A DNA stretch of 64,000 bases from NCBI RefSeq assembly GCF_014858005.1, contig NZ_JACYOT010000004.1, positions 186,001 through 250,000 of the forward strand. Direction: 5' to 3'. The first letter of the stretch is position 1, and every line of letters starts with the position of its first letter. Source of the DNA: Propioniciclava soli. GTDB taxonomy: Bacteria > Actinomycetota > Actinomycetes > Propionibacteriales > Propionibacteriaceae. Both the position numbers and the translations under genes were made by a program. This document shows positions 27,231 through 36,394 of this stretch, in pieces. The notes beneath the pieces are model-generated. The model was not told the origin of the DNA, did not search any database, and saw nothing but the letters and a program-made list of their open reading frames with translations.

Positions 27231-27925
27231 CCACGATCACCCTCGACTTCTGCGGCGAGCTCTACACCCCCGACCCCGAGGTGCCGTTCACGATCGGCCG
27301 TGAGGCCGACGTCGTCATCGACGACGACAACCCGTTCCTGCACCGCCTGTTCCTGTCGCTCGTGCACAGCCACCAGCTGTGGTGGCTCACCAACGTGGGC
27401 TCCCAGTTGACGGCGACGGTGAGCCACGACGAGGGCCGGGTGCAGGCCTGGCTGGCGCCGGGGGCGTCCATGCCGATCGTGTTCCGCGACACGGTGGTGT
27501 GGTTCACGGCGGGCTCGACGACGTATGAGTTCGAGCTGCACCTGGACGAGGCCGTGCTGACGCCGACCGGGCCCGAGCCCGAGCCGGCCGACGACGGCTC
27601 GACGACCATCGGACGCGTCAGCCTGACGCCCGACCAGAAGCTGCTGATCGTCGCCCTGTGCGAGGACGTGCTGCGCCGGGGCGACCGCGGGGCGGGGGCG
27701 GTGCCCCAGTCGGCGGCCGCCGCGGCCCGGCTGGGGTGGCCGGTGACGAAATTCAACCGCAAGCTCGACAACGTGTGCAGCAAGCTGGCCGATCTCGGCG
27801 TCCGCGGACTCCACGGCGGCCCGACGAAGCTTGCCTCCTCGCGCAAGGCGCGGCTCGTCGAATACGCGATGGCGGCCCGGATCGTGACGGCCGACGACCT
27901 CGACCTGCTGCCTGGGTTACAGTGA
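27227..27925 (+). CDS. Degenerate FHA-like protein with C-terminal helical domain
   Basis: 232 aa. Residues 1-105 look like an FHA beta-sandwich (FTIGREADVVIDDDN), but the S-x-x-H pair is replaced by FLHRLF and the N-G turn is lost, so phosphothreonine binding is doubtful. The C-terminal 100 residues (LTPDQKLLIVALCEDVLRR, GWPVTKFNRKLDNVCSKLA) look like a winged-helix or similar helical module. It could be a scaffold or transcription factor in the locus. ATGA overlap with the kinase gene; the next gene starts 25 bp after its stop. Confidence 0.7.
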   Translation: MTTITLDFCGELYTPDPEVPFTIGREADVVIDDDNPFLHRLFLSLVHSHQLWWLTNVGSQLTATVSHDEGRVQAWLAPGASMPIVFRDTVVWFTAGSTTYEFELHLDEAVLTPTGPEPEPADDGSTTIGRVSLTPDQKLLIVALCEDVLRRGDRGAGAVPQSAAAAARLGWPVTKFNRKLDNVCSKLADLGVRGLHGGPTKLASSRKARLVEYAMAARIVTADDLDLLPGLQ

Positions 27926-27950
27926 CCGAGCCCGACCGAGGACCTGAACC

Positions 27951-30900
27951 GTGAAATCCCCAACGCGCTGGTTGCCCGCCGCCGCCTTCGTCACCGTGCT
28001 GGTGGTGCTGGCGACGTTCGCGCTGCTCTCCCCGGGCTACCCCGTCCGCAAACTCAACCTCAACGACTCCGGCATCTGGGTGACCAACAACGCCGAGGCG
28101 CTCTACGGCCGGCTCAACAAGTCAGTGGAGTCCCTCGATGGGCTGCTGGGGCCGGCGGGCGGCACGCAGGGGGCGGGTTCGTTCGCCCTGGACGTGGTGC
28201 AGGACGAGTCGCGCGTGGTGGCCCGCGACCTGCTCTCGGGGCGGGTGACGCCCGTGGACGCCGCGGGGGTCGCCCACCAGATCGAGCGGGGCATCACGCT
28301 GGCGCCGACCTCGCTGCTGGACCTGCGCGCCGGGTCGGTGGCGGTGCTCGACCCGGTGACCGGCAACGTGTGGGCGGGGCGCTTCGGTGAGGACGACACC
28401 ACCGTCGACCTCGGTGCCGTGGACGCAAACCAGAAGGTCGTCGCCGAGCTGGGGGAGGCCGCCCCCGGGGCGGTGCAGGGCCAGGAGGGTGGGCTGAGCA
28501 TCGGCGTCGACGGCGTCGTGCACGCCGTGTCGAGCAACGGCCGGTCGGTGACCCTCCGGCCCGACGGGCTCGCGTTCGCCGAGCCCCAGTACGCCGAGGG
28601 TGCGCCGCGCGCAGCGGTGCAGGTGGCGGCCGTCGGCGAGGGTGTCGCGGTGCTGGACGCCGAGGCCGGCGCCCTGACGTTGCCCGATGGCGCCGTCGTC
28701 GCGGTGGACGCCGACCCCCGCTCCCGGCTGCAGCGGGCCTCGGAGGCCGCCGACACGGTGGCGGTGGCGACGGCGTCCGGGCTGTTCGCCGCCGACCGCT
28801 CGGGGCTGGCCCCGCTGGCCGACGGCAACGGCAACGCACCGGCGGTGCCCGTGGTGCTCGGCGGCTGCACGTTCGCCGCGTGGGCGGGGGAGCCGGGCGT
28901 CGTCGTCCGCTCCTGCGACGGCGAGCCCGGTGTCGCGCAGGGCGGGCTGGAGGGGGTACCCCTCGTGGCACCGGTCTTCCGCACCAACCACGGGCTGATC
29001 CTGCTGAACGACACCTCCGACGGCAAGGTCTACAGCTTCGAGGAGCAGCGCTTCGTCCAGAACTGGACCGACGCCCAACCGCTGCCCGCTACCGACGACG
29101 GGGATCCGGAGCAGGAGGCGCGCCCCAACGAGGACGAGCCGCCCACGGCCAACCCGGACACGATCGGCGCCCGCCCCGGCCGCACCACCGTCGCGCACGT
29201 GCTCGACAACGACACCGATGCGCTGGGCCGCATCCTGACGGTGACGGGCGTGACCCAGCCGTCGTCGGGGGCGTCCGCGCAGGTGGCACCCGACGGCCAG
29301 ACGGTGCTGGTGACCCTGCCGTCCGACGCCACGGCCACGAGCTTCCAGTACAGCATCGACAACGGCAGCACGTCGGCGAGCGCCACCGTGACCGTCGACG
29401 TGCGCTCCGAGGCCGAGAACGGTGAGCCCCACCTGCGGCCCGGCGCGCCCGAGCGCACCCATCCGGTTGCCTCGTGGGGCACCCTCGTCATGCCGGTGAC
29501 GGCCGACTGGCGCGACCCCGACGGCGACCCCGTGGCGGTGCACAGCGTCGAGGCGCCCTCGCTCGGTGTGGCGGGCATCACGACCGACGGCCGCGTGACG
29601 TTCACGGCCGACCGCGCCGATGACACCACCCTCGTGCCGCTCGCGGTCAACCTGTCCGACGGACGCGGTGAGCTGGTGCCGAGCGTCGCGCAGGTCAAGG
29701 TGCTCGGCCATCGCGCGACGGAGGGCGACGCCCCCGTCCCCCAGCCGGACGCCGTCCGCGGCGAGGTGGGCAAGCCACTGGTCATCTCGCCGCTCGGCAA
29801 CGACCTGCCCGGAGCCGACCCGCTGAACCCGCGGGCCGTCCTCGAGCTGGCCGCGCCGGTGCAGGGGGCCGACGGCCTGACCGTCGACACCGACCTGCGT
29901 TCCGGCGAGGTGACGGTGACCGCCGCCGCGGCCCGCACCTACTTCCTCGACTACACGGCGAAGTTCGGCTCGGCCCAGTTCGCGCAGGGCCAGATCCGCG
30001 TCGACATGGCCGAGCCCGGCCCGAGCCGGCCGACCGCCGCCCCCGACCACGTGACGGTGCGCGGCCAGGCGGGCGTCATGGTGGACGTGCTGGCCAACGA
30101 CACCGACCCGACCGGCTCGGTGCTCACGGTGCTGGCCGCGGTGCCGGAGGACACGGGGGCCGACGGCGGGCAGCTGCAGGTGGCCGTTCTGAAGGGCCGA
30201 TGGCTGCGGATCATGCCGCGCGTCGAGACGCTGTCACCCGCCACCCAGGTGGTGACGTACACGATGACGAACGGCCTCTCGGAGCCGGTGACCGGCAGCG
30301 TGGTCGTCACCCAACTGCCCCGCCCGCCGCAGGACGCCGCGGTGGTGAACGACGACTTCACGACGGTCCGGGTGGGGGATTCGGTGCTCGTGCCGGTGCT
30401 CGAGAACGACTCCTCGACGTCGGGGGAGCCGCTGGAGCTGGATCGCAACGTGCCCGACCTGCCGGGCGGCGAACTGCGCGTCATCGACCCCAACGTGCCC
30501 CAGGGCCAGGAGCAGGGCGACGTCGGCCGCGCCTACGTCGTCAACGACCAGGTGCGCTATGTGGCGCCGGCCGAGCTCGCGGCCGAGCGGCAGGTGCGCG
30601 TCGAGTATCAGGCCCAGGCGCCCGCCGGCACCCCGGAGACGGGGGTGCTGCATGTCACCGTCACCCCGGCTCCGTCGGAGGAGAACCCCAACACCGCCCC
30701 GCAGCCGCAGAACCTCGAGGCCCGCGTCAGCGCGGGGCAGACCATCGAGATCCCGATCGAGCCGTGGCGGCAGGACGCCGACGGCGACACGGTGACGGTC
30801 CTCGGCCTGGCGAGCGCGCCCACGAAGGGCCGCGTGCTCGGGTTCAGCCCCAACGCGCTCACCTACCAGGCCTATCCGGGCGAGGGCAACGGCGGCACCG

Positions 30901-33900
30901 ACGTCTTCCGCTACCGCGTGACCGACGCCCACGGGGCCACCGAGACGGGCCTCGTGCGCGTCGCGATCACCGAGCCCGGGGCCGTCCAGGCGCCCGTGGC
31001 CGTGGCCGACACGGTGATCGCCGCGCCCGACACCGAGGTGCAGTTGCACGCGCTCAGCAATGACATGTTCGACGAGGTCGATCCGCCGACGGTCGTCCCG
31101 TTCGAGGACATGGGCAACGAGGTGCCCGAGGGCGTGTCCCTGGGTGGTCCGGCCGGGCCGATCCTGGCCCGGACGCCCCGCGGTGCGGACGCCCCCACCC
31201 AGTTCGCCTACGCGCTGCGCAACTCGGGCGGGGTGGGGCCCGCGGCGCAGGTGACGGTGCGCGCGCAGGACGGCTACCTCAACCCGCCGCGCACCTACGA
31301 CGAGGTCGCGGAGGCCGACGGCGTCAACGCCACCGTGGACGCCCTGCGCCGCACGTGGGACCCCGACGGGCCCAAGTCGGCGATGCGCATCAGCGCGGTG
31401 AGCAACCCCGAGGCGACGGTGGACGGGGGCACGGTGACGATCCCGTTGCGGGAACGGCCCCAGGCGGTGACCTACGTGGTCACGGACGCGACGGGCGCGT
31501 CGTCGGCGTCGGTGCTGTTCGTGCCGGCCGGCGGCAGCGGCGTCCCGCACCTGGTCGACGGCAGCCAGATCGAGGTGGCGCCCAACAGCACCTTCTCCTT
31601 CGACGTGAACGACTACGTCCGCGCCCCGCGCGGCACCCCGGTGACGATCACGGTGGCCGAGTCGCTCGCGTCCTCACCGGGGCAGGTCACGGTGACGCCC
31701 GACAGCGACACGCGGCTGACGCTCACCACGGTGGAGGACTACTCCGGCCCCGCGGCGGTCACCTTCGAGGTGCGCGACGGCGGCCCCGACGACCCGCTCA
31801 CGCAGACGGCGGTGATCTCGATTCCCGTCCAGGTCGGCTCCGCCACGCCGGTGCTCCGCTGCCCGCCGTTCCAGCAGCGGCTCGTGCAGGGTGGCCCGGC
31901 GGTCGACCTGCGTATCGCGGCGATCTGCAGCGTGTGGACGCCGGACCCGGCCCAGGCGGCCGGCCTGGCGTTCACCGCGGACTGGGCCGAGGGCGTCCGC
32001 GACGTCACCGCGACGGCGCAGGGCCAGGTCGTCACCGTGGTGGCCGGCTCGAACGCGCGTCCGGGGGACCTGGGGGTGCTGCGGGTGGCGGTCGACGGCT
32101 TCCCCGACACCGCCAAGGAGATGGGCATCGAGGTGGTGGCCGCCCCGCGCCCGCGGCTGGTGGTCTCCGACATCACCGACGTGCAGGCCGGCACGGCCGT
32201 GAGCCAGACCATTCAGCTCTCCTCGCCGCTGGCCGAGCCCGAGCCGACGATCGTCTCGTTCGAGCGGGTGGGCGGCATGGAGGCCGACACGTCGTTCCAG
32301 GGCAGTCGCTTCACCGTCACACCGCGGGAGAGCTCGCACGGCGTCATGGTGTTCCGGGTGGTGGCGAGCGACCTCGCCGACCGTGGCCGGACCGACCGCC
32401 ACGTGGAGGCGACCCTGCGCGTCACCGTGTTCGGCGTGCCGGACAAGATGGCTCCGCCGCAACCCTCGATGCAACTGCGCAGCGAGGCCGCCTCGGTGAC
32501 GTTCAGCCCGCCCGCCGACAACGGGGCGCCGATCCTGGAGTACGAGGTGACCGGCGGGGGCAAGACGGTGAACTGCGGCCGCGCCACGCGCTGCGACATC
32601 ACCGGGCTGGCCAACGGGGTTCCCGTCAGCTTCCAGGTACGGGCCCGGAATCGGGCCGGCTGGTCGGAGCCGAGCGACCCGGGGCCGTCGGTGACTCCGG
32701 ACGAGGCGCCGGGGCGCGTGCCGAGCTTCACCGCGTCCAACCCCACCGACGGCTCGGTGACGCTCGCCTGGCAGCCGGCGCTCAACCGCGGCTCCCCGGT
32801 GACGCGGTACGTCATCACCTACGGCGGGCAGAGCCAGCCGGTGCCCGGCGGGTCGACCAGCACCGTCGTGAGCGGGCTGAACAACAACGCCGTCTACACC
32901 TTCACGATCGTGGCGCAGAACAACGCGGGGACGAGCCAGGAGCCCACCTCGACGACGGGACAGAGCTCGGGGCGTCCCGTGATGTCCGGGGTGAGTGTGG
33001 GCTCGAGCGACCTCGGGTCGAGCGCGCAGGTGACGGTGTCGTGGCCGGGGGCCGACCCGCAGGGCCCGCGTCCGGTGACGTACACGGTGACGCGCTCGGG
33101 CGGCAGCGCCGGGGCGCGGACGTGGACGGGCGTCACCGGCACCTCGCTGGGAGACCAGGTGGCCTACGATGGCTCGGTCTACACCTATGCGGTCACCGCG
33201 ACGAACGCCACCGGGGGGGCGGCGCACACGTCCGCGCCGGTCAGCACCCAGTTCCGGGCCACCGGCAAGCCGGCCGCCTGGGCGGGGTGGACGGCGACGC
33301 CCACGGGCGCCGATGGCACCCTGCGCGTCTCCTACACCGTGCCCCCCTCGCGGGGCTCCACCTCGACCGTGACGCTCCACGGCGCGGGCGGTCCACGCAC
33401 GATGGCCTCGGGGAGCGCGACCTCGTCGACCTCCTTCAACGGCATCACCGTCGGCGGGCTGACCAACGGCACCGGCTACTCGATGTACCTGAAGGTCTGC
33501 AACGAGAACAACGCCTGCAGCCAGTCGGCCCCGGTCTCGGCGACGCCGTACGGCCCCCTCGGTGCCCCCACGCTGCAGGCCAGCGCCAGCGGCAACACCG
33601 TCACCTGGTCGGCCACCGGCAGCGGGAACGGACGCACCGCCGTGCTCACCGTCTCCGACGACGCGGGGGGCTCGGCGCGCGATCAGGGCGCCGGGTCGCT
33701 GCGGGCCGGCGTCGGCTCCCGCGAGGTCGGGTACGACCGCACCGTGACGGTGACCGCGACGCTGTCCGACCCCGCCGGCGGACGCGAGTCGCGCACCGTC
33801 ACGCAGCGGGTCACGACCGGGTCGCCTCCGCCCCCGCCCAAGACGGTCCGGGTGTGGCAGGGCCCTGACGTCGGCTTCCCTGACGGGTGCCCGAACGGGT

Positions 33901-34112
33901 ACTACCTAGGAGGCGGCTGCCGGAGGATCGGCATCACCACGACGGGGTTCGAGGGCCAGAGCTATCAGTGCCACATCTATCTGGCCAGCGGGGGAACTGG
34001 CTGGCGATACACCTTCACGGGGAACTACGACGGTACCCCCGCGCCGTACACGGGTTACGACACCTACGTCTACGCAAACTGCGGCGGCGTCATCGGCAGC
34101 GTCAAGTGGTAA
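27951..34112 (+). CDS. Giant surface protein with Ig-like and fibronectin type III domains
   Basis: 2053 aa. An N-terminal hydrophobic segment (residues about 8-30) acts as signal/anchor. Residues about 50-380 are beta-rich with repeated LDPVTGNVW-like strands, perhaps a propeller. From about 393 to 1490 run many cadherin/Ig-like repeats marked by DNDTD, AND and DGxxTVT motifs. From about 1498 come FN3 domains (PPADNGAPILEYEV, YRVTxRNRAG-like). The last 90 residues form a Cys- and Tyr-rich cap with no LPxTG or membrane anchor. It should be exported and span the cell wall. It corresponds to fn3 of the PFNA cluster. TAA stop and some rare codons mark the last module. Confidence 0.85.
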   Translation: MKSPTRWLPAAAFVTVLVVLATFALLSPGYPVRKLNLNDSGIWVTNNAEALYGRLNKSVESLDGLLGPAGGTQGAGSFALDVVQDESRVVARDLLSGRVTPVDAAGVAHQIERGITLAPTSLLDLRAGSVAVLDPVTGNVWAGRFGEDDTTVDLGAVDANQKVVAELGEAAPGAVQGQEGGLSIGVDGVVHAVSSNGRSVTLRPDGLAFAEPQYAEGAPRAAVQVAAVGEGVAVLDAEAGALTLPDGAVVAVDADPRSRLQRASEAADTVAVATASGLFAADRSGLAPLADGNGNAPAVPVVLGGCTFAAWAGEPGVVVRSCDGEPGVAQGGLEGVPLVAPVFRTNHGLILLNDTSDGKVYSFEEQRFVQNWTDAQPLPATDDGDPEQEARPNEDEPPTANPDTIGARPGRTTVAHVLDNDTDALGRILTVTGVTQPSSGASAQVAPDGQTVLVTLPSDATATSFQYSIDNGSTSASATVTVDVRSEAENGEPHLRPGAPERTHPVASWGTLVMPVTADWRDPDGDPVAVHSVEAPSLGVAGITTDGRVTFTADRADDTTLVPLAVNLSDGRGELVPSVAQVKVLGHRATEGDAPVPQPDAVRGEVGKPLVISPLGNDLPGADPLNPRAVLELAAPVQGADGLTVDTDLRSGEVTVTAAAARTYFLDYTAKFGSAQFAQGQIRVDMAEPGPSRPTAAPDHVTVRGQAGVMVDVLANDTDPTGSVLTVLAAVPEDTGADGGQLQVAVLKGRWLRIMPRVETLSPATQVVTYTMTNGLSEPVTGSVVVTQLPRPPQDAAVVNDDFTTVRVGDSVLVPVLENDSSTSGEPLELDRNVPDLPGGELRVIDPNVPQGQEQGDVGRAYVVNDQVRYVAPAELAAERQVRVEYQAQAPAGTPETGVLHVTVTPAPSEENPNTAPQPQNLEARVSAGQTIEIPIEPWRQDADGDTVTVLGLASAPTKGRVLGFSPNALTYQAYPGEGNGGTDVFRYRVTDAHGATETGLVRVAITEPGAVQAPVAVADTVIAAPDTEVQLHALSNDMFDEVDPPTVVPFEDMGNEVPEGVSLGGPAGPILARTPRGADAPTQFAYALRNSGGVGPAAQVTVRAQDGYLNPPRTYDEVAEADGVNATVDALRRTWDPDGPKSAMRISAVSNPEATVDGGTVTIPLRERPQAVTYVVTDATGASSASVLFVPAGGSGVPHLVDGSQIEVAPNSTFSFDVNDYVRAPRGTPVTITVAESLASSPGQVTVTPDSDTRLTLTTVEDYSGPAAVTFEVRDGGPDDPLTQTAVISIPVQVGSATPVLRCPPFQQRLVQGGPAVDLRIAAICSVWTPDPAQAAGLAFTADWAEGVRDVTATAQGQVVTVVAGSNARPGDLGVLRVAVDGFPDTAKEMGIEVVAAPRPRLVVSDITDVQAGTAVSQTIQLSSPLAEPEPTIVSFERVGGMEADTSFQGSRFTVTPRESSHGVMVFRVVASDLADRGRTDRHVEATLRVTVFGVPDKMAPPQPSMQLRSEAASVTFSPPADNGAPILEYEVTGGGKTVNCGRATRCDITGLANGVPVSFQVRARNRAGWSEPSDPGPSVTPDEAPGRVPSFTASNPTDGSVTLAWQPALNRGSPVTRYVITYGGQSQPVPGGSTSTVVSGLNNNAVYTFTIVAQNNAGTSQEPTSTTGQSSGRPVMSGVSVGSSDLGSSAQVTVSWPGADPQGPRPVTYTVTRSGGSAGARTWTGVTGTSLGDQVAYDGSVYTYAVTATNATGGAAHTSAPVSTQFRATGKPAAWAGWTATPTGADGTLRVSYTVPPSRGSTSTVTLHGAGGPRTMASGSATSSTSFNGITVGGLTNGTGYSMYLKVCNENNACSQSAPVSATPYGPLGAPTLQASASGNTVTWSATGSGNGRTAVLTVSDDAGGSARDQGAGSLRAGVGSREVGYDRTVTVTATLSDPAGGRESRTVTQRVTTGSPPPPPKTVRVWQGPDVGFPDGCPNGYYLGGGCRRIGITTTGFEGQSYQCHIYLASGGTGWRYTFTGNYDGTPAPYTGYDTYVYANCGGVIGSVKW

Positions 34113-34142
34113 ATCTTGATCGAGGAGACGGAGTGAGGACTC

Positions 34143-35111
34143 ATGAGCATCACCGCCGAGCAGGCGACGTGGTTCGCGCAGACGTTCGACCAGCTGGTCG
34201 GCAACGTGGGCGTGGCGATCCGCGGCAAGGAACGGGTCATCCGGCTCGCCGTGACGTGTCTGCTGTCCGAGGGGCACCTGTTGCTCGAGGACAACCCGGG
34301 CACGGGCAAGACGGTGCTCGCCAAGTCGCTCGCCGCGACCGTGGACGGGACGCACACCCGCATCCAGTTCACCCCCGACCTGCTGCCGAGTGACCTCATT
34401 GGCGTCACGGTGTACGACCAGAAGGAACAAACCTTCGAGTTCCACCAGGGGCCGGTGTTCGCCACCATCGTGCTGGCCGACGAGATCAACCGCGCTTCGC
34501 CGAAGACGCAGTCGGCGCTGCTGGAGGTGATGGAGGAGTCCCGGGTCAGCGTCGACGGAGAGACCCACGCCGTGGGGCGTCCGTTCATGGTGATCGCGAC
34601 GCAGAACCCGATCGAGCAGGCCGGCACCTACCGGCTGCCCGAGGCGCAGCTGGACCGTTTCCTCATGAAGAGCTCGGTCGGCTACCCCGATCTCGACGTC
34701 ACCGTGGAGCTGCTCGCCCAGGCCGCGAACCGTGACAGGGCGGCCGACGTCGCGCCGGTCATCGCCGCCAACGCCGTGTCGCAGATGGCCGCGTTCGCCA
34801 ACCAGGTGCACGTGGAGGAGGCGATCCTCGCCTACGTCGGGCACCTGGCGGAGGAGTCCCGCCGCCACACCCACGTGAAACTCGGCATCTCGGTGCGCGG
34901 CTGCCTGGCCTACGTCCGCGCGGCGAAGACGTGGGCGCTCTCGCAGGGACGCTCTTACGTCATCCCCGACGACATCGCCGACCTGGCGGTGCCGATCATG
35001 AGCCACCGCCTCCTGCTGAACGCCGAGGCGCAGTTCTCCGGGGTGAGCCCGGAGAGCGTCATCGACGACCTGTTCGCCGCCGTCGCCGCCCCGGCCGACC
35101 GCGTCCACTGA
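34143..35111 (+). CDS. MoxR-family AAA+ ATPase
   Basis: 322 aa. Walker A is DNPGTGKT, Walker B is IVLADEINRAS, and the sensor segment IATQNPIEQAGTYRLPEAQLDRF is typical of MoxR. These ATPases act as chaperones that assemble or activate partner complexes and are nearly always beside DUF58 genes, as here. It follows the giant protein by 30 bp and precedes the DUF58 gene by 8 bp. ATG 34143 is preceded by GAGGACTC. Confidence 0.92.
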   Translation: MSITAEQATWFAQTFDQLVGNVGVAIRGKERVIRLAVTCLLSEGHLLLEDNPGTGKTVLAKSLAATVDGTHTRIQFTPDLLPSDLIGVTVYDQKEQTFEFHQGPVFATIVLADEINRASPKTQSALLEVMEESRVSVDGETHAVGRPFMVIATQNPIEQAGTYRLPEAQLDRFLMKSSVGYPDLDVTVELLAQAANRDRAADVAPVIAANAVSQMAAFANQVHVEEAILAYVGHLAEESRRHTHVKLGISVRGCLAYVRAAKTWALSQGRSYVIPDDIADLAVPIMSHRLLLNAEAQFSGVSPESVIDDLFAAVAAPADRVH

Positions 35112-35119
35112 GGAAGCCC

Positions 35120-36394
35120 GTGCCCGCCACACTCCTGCCGCCCCGGCTCGCGCCCCTGGCCCGTCGCGTCGCGACGGGCGCCACGCGCGCGGCCGAGGCC
35201 GCCCGGCCGGGGGTCGCCGCGCTGCGCCGCGGCCTGACGATCGTGTCGGGCCTGGGCTGGGCCTGCCTGGCCCTCGGCGTCGGGGCCCTGGTGGCGGGGT
35301 GGGCGCTGGGCTGGCAGGAGTTCCGCATCCTCGGCGCGAGCCTGCTCGTCCTGCTCGGCCTGGCGGTGCTGTTCACCCTCGGACGCACCCAGCTGGAGGT
35401 CGGTTTCGAGCTCGACCCCGTGCGGCTCGGGGTGGGGGAGTCGGCCGCCGGGCGCCTGCACGTGGTGAACGTCGCCCGGACGCCGCTGCTGCCCGTCGGA
35501 CTCGAGGTGCCGGTCGGCCTGTCCGCGGCCCGGTTCACCCTGCCGGCGCTGCGGCCCGGTGGCGCGTTCGACGACCTCGTCGTCATCCCCACCTCGCGCC
35601 GCGGGGTGATCGACGTCGGGCCCGTCCGCACCCAGCGTGGTGACCCCTTCGGCCTTCTGCGCCGCGAGCTGGCGTGGACGGAGCGGATCGAGCTGTTCGT
35701 CCACCCCCGCACGGTGGCGCTCGGTTCGCTGGGTGCCGGGCTGCTGCGCGACCTCGAGGGCCAGACCACCAATGACGTCTCGATGAGCGACCTCGCCTTC
35801 CACACCCTGCGCGAGTACGTGCCGGGCGACGACCGCCGCTACATCCACTGGCGGAGCTCGGCGAAGCGTTCCGGAGCGACCGGAACGAGCGCCTTCCTCG
35901 TCCGCCAGTTCCTCGACACGCGGCGCACCCATCTCGCCATCGTCGTGGACGTCGCCGAGGCGTCCTACGCCGACCCCGAGGAGTTCGAGATCGCACTGTC
36001 GGTCGGCGCGTCCGTGACGCTCCGCGCGCTGGCCGACGAGATGGACACCACCGTGGTGTGCGGCGAGCACGCCGCCATCGCGCCGGCGCCCCACCTCGCC
36101 CTCGACACCTACAGCCGAGCCGACTTCGGCCTGCCCACGCTCCAGGCGTCCACCGCACGGCTCAACACCCTCGCGCCCGACGTCAGCGCCGTCGTCCTCG
36201 TCACCGGCCCCCACACCCCCTTCGAGACGCTGCAGCGCGCCCGGGCCCACCTGGCGCCCGAGGTGCGCATGGTCGTCGTCCGGGTGGACGCCGCCGCGGA
36301 GCCGGCCCTGCGCGACACCGGTGGCATCACGGTCGTGACCCTGGCCGACCTGGCCGACCTGCCGCTCGTCCTGCTGGGCGGGGTGACACAGTGA
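35120..36394 (+). CDS. DUF58 membrane protein
   Basis: 424 aa. Two adjacent membrane helices lie at about residues 38-85. A beta domain follows, then the DUF58 signature EYVPGDDRRYIHWRSSAKR near residue 235, then a von Willebrand factor A-like fold (LAIVVDVAEASYAD) that has only part of the MIDAS motif. DUF58 proteins work with MoxR ATPases. Start GTG 35120 has GAGGAAG upstream. Its stop overlaps the ATG of the transglutaminase-like gene. Confidence 0.88.
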   Translation: MPATLLPPRLAPLARRVATGATRAAEAARPGVAALRRGLTIVSGLGWACLALGVGALVAGWALGWQEFRILGASLLVLLGLAVLFTLGRTQLEVGFELDPVRLGVGESAAGRLHVVNVARTPLLPVGLEVPVGLSAARFTLPALRPGGAFDDLVVIPTSRRGVIDVGPVRTQRGDPFGLLRRELAWTERIELFVHPRTVALGSLGAGLLRDLEGQTTNDVSMSDLAFHTLREYVPGDDRRYIHWRSSAKRSGATGTSAFLVRQFLDTRRTHLAIVVDVAEASYADPEEFEIALSVGASVTLRALADEMDTTVVCGEHAAIAPAPHLALDTYSRADFGLPTLQASTARLNTLAPDVSAVVLVTGPHTPFETLQRARAHLAPEVRMVVVRVDAAAEPALRDTGGITVVTLADLADLPLVLLGGVTQ

